A stretch of 37,979 nt of DNA from Echinostoma caproni (taxonomy: Eukaryota > Platyhelminthes > Trematoda > Plagiorchiida > Echinostomatidae). Below, in pieces: positions 20,100 to 32,175 of the stretch. The stretch is taken from the NCBI GenBank assembly GCA_900618425.1, contig UZAN01041107.1:25873-63851 (forward strand). The letters run 5' to 3'. Under the pieces are notes generated by a model. It was not told the origin of the DNA. It searched no databases and saw only the letters and a program-made list of their open reading frames with translations. The position numbers and the translations under genes were made by a program. Position 1 is the first letter of the stretch, and each line of letters begins with the position of its first letter.

Positions 20100-21910
20100 C
20101 CAAACCCCTATGGTGCCCGCTGTCTCCTCCGTGTTAGGATAATAGTTTACGCTCCGCTTTTATTCGGATACCAAAAGGGACATAGAAACTTTGAAACTGA
20201 CAGTCATTCTCCTAAGAAATAACTTGATATCACTTCGTCGTGTTTTTCGTTTCTACAATCTTTCGTCTCTGCCCATTAGATTACTGACACGGTGAATGGA
20301 GATTTCAATTTGTGCTGTCCCATCTAAGTGCTTCTCGTTCATACCCTAAGAGTACACTGTTGAGACTGAACCCTTCAAAGGGCATTCCAGTTACTGGACA
20401 ACGGAACGCAGATCATACGGTTCAAACGGACACCGTGTGACTCAGAGAACAAGAACGGCAGGTGGTTGATGCCCGTTTAACAAATGATGATCCTACTTAC
20501 GTATTAATTAACCATATTGGTTTCTTTCAATAAATGAACCGCCACTCTCCTACTTTCTTCTGCCTTTCGATGAATAAAGATTCCGGCATTTGTTCGGATA
20601 TACCATCATTACCCATCGTAAGAAAACCCAAAGTAGTGGTATTTGATTACCATTTCAGGTCAGTGTTTCATCTGCGACTGTGATTTGTGATTCATGATTC
20701 ATGTCTATTTTGGACCACTACATATACTGTCAGTTGCAAAAAGCTCTAAGACAAATGGAACCAGCTTACAAGTAGTGGCAAACAACTACTTAAAAACAGC
20801 TTTCCTTGAATATCAAGGAGGATATTAAAACACGTAATGCTTCATTCACAAGACACGTCGGTGACAAAGGACGGAAGAAATAGTCACCAAGCAAAGCTAT
20901 CGATGAGAACGGAGGCGGTGAGAATTTATTTACATTCTAACAAGTTTCTACCTTCATACCCTGTCTAATACTTGTTTTTTTCTGGACCCAGTTTCGCAGG
21001 AAATGTATTAGGTATCCGTAGGACTACAAAAATCACTAGTGTACTAGGGCCACAAGCTCAACCATGGCACTGGTTTATCCGCAGAGCTTTTGACATCCCT
21101 TGTCAATAAATCTCTACATACACCCTCATTCCCGGAGTAATTTAATCTTTTTTATTCCTCAATCCTGCTCTCCTCTGTTCAAACGCTCGCATCCAAATTC
21201 CATTACTACTTCTGGGTTAGCATCAACAATGTTGCATTATTCTCACCCATTTGTAATTTATTAATGGTGTTTCCGATGATCAAACGAAATTTTTCCAACC
21301 AGATGTAACATGTGACGCTGTTTCTTCACAACTGCACTCTATTTGTAAATCTTTAGATGGCTCGCATAAATCCATTACTTATATCTTTCTTGACTATTCT
21401 TCAGCTTTTTATTCGGTCCCGCGAGTAGTTCTTCACAGAAAGTAACGGTTATTTGGCTTTCCCACCACGTTATTGTCGTGAATAAAAGATGGTATCCTGG
21501 GAAGAATTCAGAGAGAAAGCAAACGGAAATGTTTCCTAATTGTTGCTGGATGATTTCGGAGTCCTACAATATGTTATGCTATCCCTACACTTATTTTTGA
21601 CATTTGTCAGTAACTTTCACTTTTTTTCTGCAGTAAAGACTTTTTTTACTGTGTGGACGATATGATTCTGTGTCGAGCTCCGTCAAACCGGTCCGGCATA
21701 ATATTCCTCTCTAACAGTTTACCACAAATGTGAACAACTGCAAATTAATCTGGTCTTCATTTGATCCTTTCCAAGCGCTTAGATGCATTTCCTGTCATAT
21801 GCAATCTGAGTATTCGTTAGAGCTCGATCATCTGCCTAGTATTCATAGCAATAGAACACAAAACGTTAAATGCTGGGAGATCACGAAAAATAATAATCTC
21901 CAGTGACACT
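20100..21910 (+). mobile_element. Highly decayed non-LTR retrotransposon (endonuclease + RT)
   Basis: No long frame survives, but motifs appear in the right order and spacing on the plus strand. VYAPLLFGYQ, then FLQSFVSAH, stop, ITDTVNGDFNL (about 20145-20315) match an APE-type endonuclease with its GDFN motif. ARLTNDDPTYVLINHIG (about 20475-20525) fits the later DLVxTND part. GTGLSAELLTSLVNKSLHTP (about 21065-21125) matches the RT entry. CDAVSSQLHSICKSLDG, then FLDYSSAFYSVPR (motif A, about 21388-21430), SGVLQ and FYCVDDMIL (motif C, about 21645-21672) follow, then YSLELDHLPSIHSNRT (about 21810-21860). GDFN to motif A spans about 1.1 kb, as in intact LINEs. Many stops and frameshifts. Motifs differ from the CR1 copies elsewhere in the window, so this is a separate, older family. 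Confidence 0.68.
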
Positions 21911-24489
21911 CCAGGTACACAAGTTGAGATGATTTATAGTAAAGTATTCAAGCATTTCTTGGTTTGTTTATTGGCGCATCTTTCCAATCACACTTTACTG
22001 TTTCCTGTATTAATGTCTTGACTACTTAAAAGTTGATTCAATTACTTCTGACCGAAACTTGGCAGTTACCAGACGAGTTTATCTTGTTCCCAAAAAATAT
22101 TCTTATCATTAATTGTGTGATTTTGAAGCATCCGAAGGTGAGAATTTTAAGTTTCAAGCCCCCTGCTCCATCCCCATCTACCTGTCCGTTTTTCCCGCGC
22201 TGCAACCAGATACCATTCTGTCTCTGTCTATCCTCCGGTATAAACATTTATCGTGGTTCAACAGTACTTTATCTGGCTCGCTTTCTAACTGATAAGAAGG
22301 AGCTCCTGCGTCAAATTATCGTAAACTCGCATTGATTCTCATTCGGTCTACCCTTTATTATTTTATCACCATTCCTTTCATCTCAGACTAAAGGTGAACG
22401 TATATTTTTGACTTGGATGCAGGCATAAATACCTGAAAAAAATGGTAATATGATACAATGCAGTGCAGAAATAGAAATATCGTCCACCTCACGATGTACA
22501 TTTCGGATTATGATTATTCATTATTCTCAAGAATACATCTGCCACAGTTGAGCCCAATAGACTGTTATAACCTTACGTAATTACTTCCTGTAAAATCAAA
22601 ACTAATGTCTTCTGGACACAAAAAATAATCGTTATCTTGTGTTTAGGATGGATAACAACGAAAAATGCCAGGAGAAATATAATCATATAAAAGGTGACCT
22701 TTCCAAATTCTTTGTATGGGTGTCATATTATTTTGAAGCTTTGAATTTTCGAAAGAGGTGTTAAAAACCTGAGGATGAGAATTTGGGCAAACATCAACCA
22801 TCCAGTGAGTCTGTGATGTTACACATTCAGCAAAGACAGAAATAGAATGAGTACAGTCCCGGCCTTGAGAACTGTATGCGAACCTCTCTTTCATGGTGGT
22901 TTGTTCTCATCAGCTAATTAGATACAGTTCCGGATATGATGTTATTTTGTGGCAAAATCTCTAGTTTTCTTGTGATAAGATCTTCTGTGAGACGGAATTT
23001 AACTGATGTGTTCTCTACTTGAAGCTGTCAGGTGGTCCTTATTGTTTCCATCAGTTTATCTATCTATATACCACTGAAGGACTTATTGATTAAAATTGCA
23101 GATTTTACTCCTACACGAATACATTCGTGCATTAGACTACTACTTCGCCAACAGTAGTTCCAATTTTACAATTAATATCATATGAAGTGCAGCTCGAATT
23201 TTTCCAGGTGGAATACAATCGATTTCGTGGTTATTTTTGTTCACCCGATACGCGTATTTCGGTAATTTTCTTCCAGGTCATTCATTTACTTGTGCATCAG
23301 CTGTGTATTTCTCGCAATATTTTTTTCTTCGTTAGTGATATTTGATTGGACAAGAGTTTCCCAAGAAGTTTGTGGATGAATCATTGGGATGATTCTGCGT
23401 TACCGTTGCAGTTTGGAAGCCACTAAACTCATCGAATATAACTAAAACGTTTTTTCGCGAGCAATGCATTTTTTACGGTCATGTGATTTCCATTTTAAAC
23501 ACAGTGTTGCGCACACAAAAGTTCTCTGGAAGTATCTCAGTTATGATTCACATGAAAAAATTTTTAAAGTCTCCTTCACTTACTAGCTCTCTTTTTAGGG
23601 ATTTTGGTGAAAAGTGACAGAAAAATAGGTAGTAAAGTGTCATTACAATGAAATTAAACTGTGAAGCATCATTACGCACAAAGTTTCGTTTAAGCTCCAA
23701 TTATTTCCGTTTCTTTCCTATGATCAGAAGAAACATTCACACATATTTGAAGAAAAAAACAAGCGGAACAATTTATTTTTCCGCGGCGGTCATTATGATT
23801 TGGGAAACTGGAATACAAGAAATATATTTTTCCAAGCTTCAAGGACAATTTTTGCAATGTGTGAAGATATCAATTGGTTAAATTCACGCTCTTGCTGTGT
23901 GGCTTCATGACAATTTTGCATTTCATCTCAATCGGTGCTTTAAGATAGTTCAAAATATATGCTGGTAGAGACAATGTATGACGAATTACTTGCAGATCAA
24001 TGAATTGCGCCCTGAGATAGCAAGAAAATGCAATCAAATTCAAGAAAATTGTTTCTGCTGAAACGATGCAATATGCATCTGCTTGACTATGTGGTAAAAG
24101 TTTCAATTTCGTTACGAAGACCATAAATCTCACTGCTAAAGCTTATTCTGGTGACAAGCAATCAAATTCTGGCCCTTATCTATCCTCTCTCTCTCTCTCG
24201 TTAAAGGTATGGAACAAATAATTTTCAACTTTATTCCACCACAAGCATGAGCAAGGAAACAGCTTGATGATAACTTAACGAAATCAAAGGTTCTCTTGAG
24301 GTCTGANATTTTTAACATAAAGTCAAACAGTGCATATAGCATCCTTTCATTAAAGACAATATTTTTGAATTTGGTTCAATTTTCATGCCAAGCAATTTAT
24401 CATAAGTTGTTTTCATAAACATATTTTGCACTAACGCAAAGCACCAACGAATCTTAAATGCAAAATTATCATAAAGCCACATGTGAAGA
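21911..24489. other. Long AT-rich stretch, no gene supported
   Basis: Short open frames only, none with domains. A CT microsatellite lies at 24184-24199 and an N at 24307. Confidence 0.4.
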
Positions 24490-25227
24490 ATGGAACAACG
24501 GCTACCACTTCGGACGAGACCCCTGTCTTAAGTTTAAGCCAACGCGATCCAGTATTATTTCGGCCATCGAACGAAACTGTGGTCTAGTCTTTCTGGTCTT
24601 AGTTGAAACTCGGTCTGAAAGTACACATGTAGAACAATACCATTGCAACCACCACGAGTTCTACTCGATATTTGTTTTGCATATATATGTTGCTCTTTGG
24701 TACTGAAATCGCACGCATTCGCCTGCTATCTACGATCGCTTTATCACTTTTTTCGCTGTTTTCATTTCCACATTCAACGTTCCAACATGCGTGTATTAGA
24801 TGTGGTACGCATAGCCCGACGAATTCTACACGGATGTTGGTCCCACATCTTCCCGACCAACCCAATAACTTGGCAACGAATCTTCTGGCATGCCTATTAA
24901 ATCACGTGTGATTCTGGTTAACCCGGTCGAAAACATATGAACTCTGGCTCGGGTGTTGCCCACCAAGTGGCTACCCGAGAACGCATTCATTTCAGCGATG
25001 CATGCTGGCGATCCGTTCCGGTAACAATTAAGTCCAACGCATCTGACCCGAAGTTGAATACCATCAGTTCACATTCCACCAACGATGCTGCCCCTGACCA
25101 CAAACAGTGTGTACCCACTTCGAACATTTGTGAACATAATGCACCTCAACACAGCAACACCTCTGTGTTGACAGTGTCGAACGTTGTTTCACATATTATA
25201 GCGGGGACGTGGACTACTGTAGTGTGA
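24490..25227 (+). CDS. Possible exon cluster of an unknown gene
   Basis: This block is richer in GC than its flanks and has coding-like patches in successive plus frames: a Ser/Thr/Pro-rich run ending PVLFRPSNETVV (about 24490-24585), CIRCGTHSPTNS to LLACLLNHV (about 24785-24910) and a 96-codon frame 24937-25227 ending HIIAGTWTTVV and TAG/TGA. The patches are separated by pyrimidine tracts and AG sites (for example the TTTTTTCGCTGTTTTCATTTCC region before 24780). A polyadenylation signal AATAAA follows at about 25508. No protein family was recognised. It may equally be a decayed repeat. Confidence 0.25.
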
Positions 25228-25692
25228 TTGATTGTACAGTGAAATCCGGATCCGATCAAACATTTGTCGGATATCCTTTTTTATCTGCAATTTAACTATA
25301 CGTTCGCGTTTTTATCTCTGTACTGATGCATTGTGATACGCTTGTTTTACACGGTTGTCATATACTGTATCTTTCAGCTCGAGGACTTTTACTTTTCACT
25401 TTTGATCCGTATGCACATTACCACGCTCACTGAGCCTTCTTACCTTCGAGTTTTAACACAAACATTTGTTTGTGCGTACTGATACATTTCCTATTCCAAG
25501 GTGTTTAAATAAACGTCTGTCACAACCAAAATCCTGATTTATCGAGTAGCAACTCGGTTGTTTGCGAATGACGGGACCCGTTTAGAGGCTTGTCAAGACT
25601 AGCCGTAGTCGAAGTACTTCGCACTCGTGGACTCAATGAGTAAATCAGCATTTTCATTGTCATTTTCTGACTAGCGGAGCTGAGAAGACGCG
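25228..25692. other. Spacer, possible 3' untranslated region
   Basis: No coding signal. AATAAA near 25508 is followed by GT-containing sequence, compatible with a 3' end for the preceding candidate exons. Confidence 0.25.
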
Positions 25693-25899
25693 ATTATCTC
25701 AATTAGAGCGTTGATAGTCCGGTTCTAATTTCACCAAATTATCACCCCAGGGGTAGTATGTTCGAGCCCCACTACCACCGCCTGACTTTACTCCCTGTGT
25801 ATTGTGTAGTACTCCTTAGGTTGGCCGCTTCCCACTTCCTGAAAATTTTGTCATTACGTATTCAATAAATGAGGTAAAAATTGAAAAGGAAAAGAAAAA
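25693..25899 (+). repeat. tRNA-derived SINE, copy B
   Basis: TCTCAATTAGAGCGTTGATAG resembles a tRNA D-arm/A-box and ATGTTCGAGCCCCAC a B-box. The body continues ACTACCACCGCCTGACTTTA, then CCACTTCCTGAAAATTTTG, and ends with AATAAATGAGG and an A-rich tail. The body and tail align with copy A at 9689-9850, and the B-box side with 32150-32175. Confidence 0.7.
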
Positions 25900-28569
25900 T
25901 TTGATGACATTAAGGATTGTCCAGCGATTCCCTGAGCGACCGATTACCTTTTATTCAGAACTTTATTAACTATACAATTTCCCGACCCTGTTCAGTTTCA
26001 TTATTTTTGTTCACTTAGTGTACTTCTGTTTGATAAAATTAATTTAGTTTTCGACTTTGATTGTTCTGTTTTCGCTACATTTTCAGAACAAATGTTTTAA
26101 TCTGTGACTGCAAAGGCTTGCCAAACGGAAACAATAGGAAATTGACTAAAAGCTCGCCAGGTTCATGTCCCGGTGGTCTGCTGTTGCTTTCTGACACAAT
26201 TGCCTTCAAGTAAATCTTTCCGAACTTCTTGCAAATCCACAGAAAATTAATTGTAGGTGATTTTTACCGTGAACTTGACTCGTTGAATTTGATCCGATGA
26301 TTCCTTTAAACGAAATAGTTACGTTTTGAAAAAATAAACCAGTTGACCTGCAAAGCACTTTTGGCTCCTGACTGTGTGTGCCGCAACTCAACTAGTGGCT
26401 TACGCAGATCAATACAATATTTATAAGTATAGTGAGGTGTTTAACTTATCTTCAGCGTTCATTCGATGGATTCCAATAGGTTCTTAGAAAAATCTGGAGA
26501 GTGATCAATTATGTAGTGGTTGTCTGGTCCCATATTTCACTGTAAGTTAAATTTGAGATCTAACTATAAAAAGATCTGTACTGTCGATGGAACCCCGTGG
26601 TAAAGTACTTAAATTATCCAATGTCGAGGAAATCTATCTATCAATCCAAAAATGGACCAAGTGGCACAAAGTAGCACGTCGATCGGCCACAAATAGCTAC
26701 TTGTGGGCTACATCAACTACACTTGTTATTAAACAGTAATTAACCTTGAAAACGGATTTATTACAAATCTTTTCGGTTTGAAGACTTCTTTTGATAATTA
26801 ATTTCATCGAATAACTCTTTTTTTCGGTGTCTTAATTACGTGATTAAGTGCGTTCTAAACAGTGCGCAAAATGTGCTGAAGTGCCTGGCGAGATAGTAAA
26901 TTCATGTGAAAATATAGGGTTATTAGGGAATTAGAGACAGGACAAGGCGGAAAACTAAAATCGGGATGTTCTGCAATGTAACTCATTGTAGCCGGCTATC
27001 AGCACAGTACTAGCCGACGACGTGCGTTCTGGGTACTTAGCATGTCTAACGGAGTTTGCCATTGTCGATGTTCTTCGGTTACCTTGCTTGTATAACTGGA
27101 TTTGATCCTCTGCCCGGCCAATTCCTCAGGCGAGAAGTGTATTCTAAGTTTTCAAACAAAATCCTTGCAAAAACGCCTACATGTACGTAACGACGTGGAA
27201 CTTCATCTGAATTTGCTTGTGGTAGGCATTTAAATGGTCAGCTTCTAAATGCGATTATCTGAAAGCCTGTCAAACTTTTTCGACACGCACCGTACAATGG
27301 CGTAGACAGTGTCCCAGACCGTGCATGAATGCCACTGAGACGTTGCCCAGATTCACACCCAAGATTACAAAATAGTCGAAGAAGATAATGAATGTATTCA
27401 CCATTTTAACAATATCTTCAAAATAAACCAACCCAAATGCTTTATCTAGATCGGCATGATGTTGCGTCATCGGCTAATCCTGGATAATTGATGAGCAGGA
27501 CCAAGAATTCAATCCTATCGGTTGTTTACATGATCCATCTTGCGCAAAGCACCAACTTTTCAAAGTAATTTGTCTTAAAGCTGCGTTATGTGCAGGGTCG
27601 TCTATATGGGACGAATTGTTTCAAGGAAGTCACTCCATGCTTTAGGAACACAGTTATCGAAGTTAAACAGAGATAAACGTTTAACATGGAATCCAAGATT
27701 CCAACTTCGTTGGCCCAGTGCTTCTATATATAAATATCAGTTCCAACCAATAACTGAGGTTGAGTATTGCAATATTTGAGCCAACAACAAGGCTCCATCG
27801 GCTTATACTAATTACCGAGGTAGAGTACTCGAGCATACCTGGGTGAACACTGTTCTTAGCATTTCCTATTATGCGTAGTTCTAGCTGATCCAATATAAAA
27901 ATCAACTTTACGGGGTACAGATGCGGCAAAGATATTGATGTGCTCACGTTCAACACTTTTATTGTATGGCGTCAACTGTGCAAGCAGATTAGCGCCCAGT
28001 AAAAAAACTGGGCATGCTAACTTGCCACATTAAATGTATTACGAGAAACAGCATGATTTTGAATCACAGAAGTTACAAACATAACATGCTGTTCGGAGTT
28101 TCCCTCTTTCCAGTTTTCAGTACATACTGTAAACGGTACAAATATTTCACTGCATATGTTCATGAGAGATTGAATGTATTGGAATTCAGATCATTCAGAG
28201 AGCAAAAGTTTGTGAGTGTCAAAACAGTTTTCCCATTAAGGCATTGACGAAAATCGGCGAAACACGACAAATAAATACAAAACCCTCGTTTAGTACTTTT
28301 AAAACAAGTAATGTTAGGTACCCATAGCCCTTCAGAGATGAATGCTAGCCTACGGCCAGTTGAAGTAGCCCTGTCTTTAATATCCCGCGATTCTCGATAA
28401 CCTGGTAGATATCAGGAACTACGACTGGTCAAGTGAAAGTATATTGTTCCCTCAAAATTACCGGCAGTTTAGTCTTACGACGTTCGCCAAAAGCTTAGAG
28501 TGAAGACGAAGCACTGAATTTATGCACAACAACTTCATCGGTGGTTGTATAGACATGAAAAAGAATGAA
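25900..28569. other. AT-rich intergenic stretch
   Basis: No gene supported. A minus frame at 27270-27470 codes a hydrophobic segment (FIIFFDYFVILGVNLG) but has no recognised family or splice partners. A hairpin lies at 27994-28013. Confidence 0.35.
27994..28013. repeat. Perfect hairpin with A loop
   Basis: GCCCAGT and ACTGGGC form a 7-bp perfect stem around a six-A loop. No adjacent gene explains it. It does not match the histone mRNA stem-loop consensus. Confidence 0.5.
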
Positions 28570-28717
28570 TGTTGATATTCGTGTGTTCTCCGAGCTGAAA
28601 GTGTTGTTCGCAGAAGCTTCGAATCCCCGAAGTTGCACTGATAATAGTGCTTTATCTGGCTACGAAAAATCTGCAAACAACACTTCTAGCTCGAAGAACA
28701 CATATACACAAACATCT
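28570..28717. repeat. Palindromic foldback element, copy 2
   Basis: Left arm GTGTGTTCTCCGAGCTGAAA, then GTGTTGTTCGCAGAAGCTTCG; right arm CTGCAAACAACACTTCTAGC, then TCGAAGAACACATATACAC. The inner part GTTGCACTGATAATAG matches GTTGCACTGATGATG in copy 1 (1811-1984). The left arm has lost the inner segment present in copy 1, so the unit is shorter (about 148 bp). Confidence 0.78.
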
Positions 28718-29839
28718 GTATCTCCAGCTACAATCATTCCACATTATTTCCAATGAAGATTGAAGACCTAGCTAAAGAAGCAACATCGTGACATTGACGA
28801 TCCTCGTGGAATTCGTGCTAGAAAAGAAGATTGCATTAATGAATGATTCAAGCAACTAATACCTAAAACCATGTGAAGGCATCCCTGTGGGACAGACAGA
28901 CAGACCAAAGATGTTGATAATTCTCGAGCATATTTTACTGCCGGTGTAAGTCACTATCCATGTAATTTGGCGTGGGGATTGTAACTGTTTTTTTTCAACC
29001 CAAAGGTCCGTGTTTCAAGTTTCGACAAACAGTACGCACTATTGATGAGCTCCAACTAGGGCGCAATGGTTGGTTCCATATCTTCGTCGGTCACATCACA
29101 CCTAAATTCATGTAATGTTTCGTTTAAGCAAACAAGGAGAGTAAGCTAAGAGTAACATGTTAATTGAGAAAACCGTGTGGATATGCGTTTTTGGAAATCT
29201 CTGATTGTCAAATGTAGATTTGCCTGAGCTTTTTTGCCGGAACTGATGAACTCCTTGGCTTTGAAGCACAGTTTTGATTGTGGGTTGACTAACGAAAATA
29301 ATTGCATTCATCGGATACAGTTTGCTCTAGGTAAGGAACACACATCTTAAAGTGTAAAACAAGCATTCAATACTTTTATCTGCACTGAATGTCACACCGA
29401 AATGGAGGAAATGCTTAATTTGACAGGCTGTTAGTCAAAAGTTTTAGTCCCACGAAGATAAAAGTAAAGGCCTAATATAAAATCACTGGCATACTTCAAT
29501 GAAAGCGTGAATAAAGCAATAGAAATATGACGGAGTTAAGTATGAGTAACGTTAGAACAGTAATTTTAAAGGTTAGTGAACGATATAGTTTACAGATAAA
29601 ATTAGAATAAGAGGTTTTAGAACCGGTGTACCCGTGCTATGATTGTGAGCAACCTCCTGAAATCTGGAATTTGAGGTAAATAGGCAAGGTGGTAATGCGA
29701 AATGAAAATTGGAAAGCACTCAGTGAAAGAAACTCAATTTTGGATTGTCTTAGTGGTAGAAATCACCTTCTGGTGACCACAGAGTTGTCCGCAAAAAACT
29801 GGAGAGCGCTGGATGATTAATTTGACTGAGGCTCACATT
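28718..29839. other. Intergenic spacer
   Basis: No gene or element recognised. The minus frame of the following LINE endonuclease stays open without homology down to about 29756. Confidence 0.35.
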
Positions 29840-31480
29840 ACGAGTTGCGAGACCGATGACGGATAGCCGGTGTTGCGCAGTTTGCACAATCACCTCCACT
29901 GCTTGTACATTCGGGTTGTTGTGGTAACGCTCTTCATGTTAGCTGGGGTGGACGGCTACGAGTACCAGCACTCCCCCTCCGGCCCGTCCATCCCGGCGAT
30001 CCACACCATAGTTGGGAGGGCTCAGGTTACTATTTTCGTCACTAGGTCGCAGCCATGATTCCGTGATTACTATCACGTCATCCTCGTTTTCCCGTGCTCT
30101 TATTTTGGGCCATTTGTTTTCTTTACTTGTGGAATTTGTGTACCACACCCCTAGTTCCGACTTCTCCCTTGATCCCCTGCAATTCGTGGAAGTAGTCGGT
30201 GGCTCGGACCTTAGACCCGAGCTCCCTATTCATTTTTTGTGATCTTATTCTTGCTGTTCCTAATTTTGCCTGAAATAGACCTCTCGGTAGGCTGTTCGGT
30301 AGTCTGATTAAACTGGGTCTGCCATAGGTGGTGCTACATTGCCTTGTCTGTCCCCTTGGTGTCTTTTTGGTGTCTTTTTGTTGCAAAGCAGACCCCAGTC
30401 TCTGGACCTTAACCAGAAGCTGACCCATTCTCGCTGTGTTACAGCCAGGCTAGTCGGGCAATCGTGAGAGTACGTGGGCTTTCCCGTGGGCCGCGTCATC
30501 TCGCCGGATAGTCACCTGGCCTCCTGTGATAGGACTTATCTTACCAGAGCATTGTAACAACCAGTCACGATGTCTGGGGTTTGCGAATTCGACAAGGACA
30601 GGCCTGGAAATTTGCCTTTCTCCGTTCCCATCCGTGTTCACCGTCCCAGGCGTAGGACTCTCCTAATGACTGTGTTCAGGGAGTTTGACTATTCTTAGCA
30701 AGTTCACAATGTGGTAGCTCATTGCCCGGTGCCTTTGTCTGCCTTCTTTCATTGTGGGCTCCGGGATACCATGTATTACTACATTTCTATTCCTGCCAAG
30801 TGCTATATCACTGGACTTCTTGAGTTGGCTTAGCTCAACCTCTAACCTCCTGTTTCCCTGCTCTACTGCGACGAGTCGGGACCCTAGTTCTGAGACCACG
30901 ACTTTTGGGGATCGGTTCCCTATGTCCTGAGTANTTAGTTTTATGTGCACCTAATGGCTTCTCACGGTTTCTTCTGTTCTTCTTCCTCTCCACTGGTCCA
31001 TCAGCATTTCTAGCTGTTAGAACAGTTTCAGAGACTATTGCTTTTTATTTAAGTACTTCGATGACGACCCCCCCCCCTACTATCCTCTCTGGGGCTCAAG
31101 GTGGCATATCTGATAGGAGTACTAGAGGCTTCTTTGCTCACCTCTTTTTCCTTGATATCTTTGTCGCTGCCCGTGTCGTCACACTCCTCTCTAACGTTCT
31201 TCTCTAGCTGGACCAAGTTCTTCATGTGTGTCCTACATGGGACGCAGTCCCAATTTAGACTCTTGAACGTTTTATACACTCCAAACTCACTTCGGATAGC
31301 CCACTTCCTTTGCTGTGATACCAAACACAGCAGGTGTTACACTGTATACATTCATTCACTGCACCTGGACGGCACTTTGTGATCCCACATTGACTCTCAT
31401 TGTCTCTCTTACGGGTGGGTAAAGGCCTGTTGGAGAGTTTGAGGATCGCTACTCGGACTACTTTCACAATTGATTATGTA
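29840..31480 (-). mobile_element. LINE 5' half: ORF1 (PHD-like finger, coiled coil, RNA-binding) plus endonuclease
   Basis: Reading the minus strand downward from 31480: a PHD-like zinc finger (CGITKCRPGAV, CIQCNTCCVWYHSKGSGL, then after a frameshift LNWDCVPCR; 31440-31220), a charged acidic stretch, a coiled-coil region (SELGSRLVAVEQGNRRLEVE; about 30895-30820), an RNA-binding-like start (RNRNVVIHGIPEP; about 30790) continuing to RPVLVEFANPRHRDWLLQC (about 30600), and an APE-type endonuclease start (KENKWPKIRA, DDVIVITESWLRPSD with the catalytic Glu, PPNYGVDRRDGRAGGG; about 30140-29960), a TAA at about 29942, then VQAVEVIVQTAQHRLSVIG. This is the classic CR1-type ORF1-ORF2 order. One zinc ligand is lost (Gly in YHSKGSG where Cys is usual). 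Frameshifts lie near 31260, 30650, 30440 and 30135. No RT part follows. An N sits at 30934. Confidence 0.82.
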
Positions 31481-32099
31481 TCAACAGAAACTTATAGGAG
31501 TGACTAAAACTGAGAGCAAAGTGAGAAACCGATACTATAAAAGCACCAACTAAGAGAAACAGAAAAATGGAAACAAAGATCAAGCGAGGGAACAGTGAGA
31601 TACAACATCTGATTTTAGATTAAGCTAGTTTAAACTAATGTCCCAGTGATTGGCCTTCCAGAACCATAAAGCGCGACTCACGCATGAGAACTTTGTCGTC
31701 ACTACGGAGTTCCCACGTCGGCGAATCCCCCAAGGTCAAGATATACTTATCTGTAAAATCGACAACGACCACGTTGCCGTCTTTTTCCCAGATATAGCAG
31801 TGCCTTTTGCACCGCTTCTGTCGCCTTTCATTGAACTTTCTCCTTTATGAGCTACACGTCAAATTTCAAACCGCGCGGTCAAGGTCAAAGTCGAATTCTA
31901 ATTAGGAGAGGTTGTGGTACGGTATGGAAAGGCCTAAAATACATTTTAGTTCCAGAATAAAACGACGGGATAGTAATTACAATGCTTTGGGTTGAAATGT
32001 AGTGGATGCTAGTTGGAATGTGACGCAAAGAGGCGGTGTTAATCAAAGTTATGCGTATCAGAGGGGAGCATTGACAAAGTAAACAGTCGCTCATTAGGT
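31481..32099. other. Spacer, possible LINE 5' untranslated region
   Basis: Lies 5' of the LINE ORF1 on the minus strand and could hold its leader and internal promoter; nothing in the sequence proves it. Short frames at 31650-31850 plus and 31885-32130 minus lack domains. Confidence 0.3.
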
Positions 32100-32175
32100 G
32101 TGTATGGTGTGATGGTAAAGTTTGTGTCAACCAGTGGGTGGTCCGCGGTTCGAGCCCTGATGGCGGCAGGTTTTT
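32100..32175 (+). repeat. tRNA-derived SINE head, copy C
   Basis: TATGGTGTGATGGTAA resembles an A-box, and about 45 bases on GCGGTTCGAGCCCTG is a good B-box. It is followed by GGCGGCAGG-TTTTTACTCC, matching the CCGCCTGACTTTACTCC that follows the B-box of copy B. The shared SINE body and tail do not continue here. Confidence 0.55.

Noticed and set aside
20000..20100. 5' start of the decayed LINE
   Set aside because: No motif could be placed upstream of about 20140, so the left border of the element is only approximate.
27270..27470. Minus frame with hydrophobic segment
   Set aside because: A single possible membrane helix is not enough. No family and no splice partner found.
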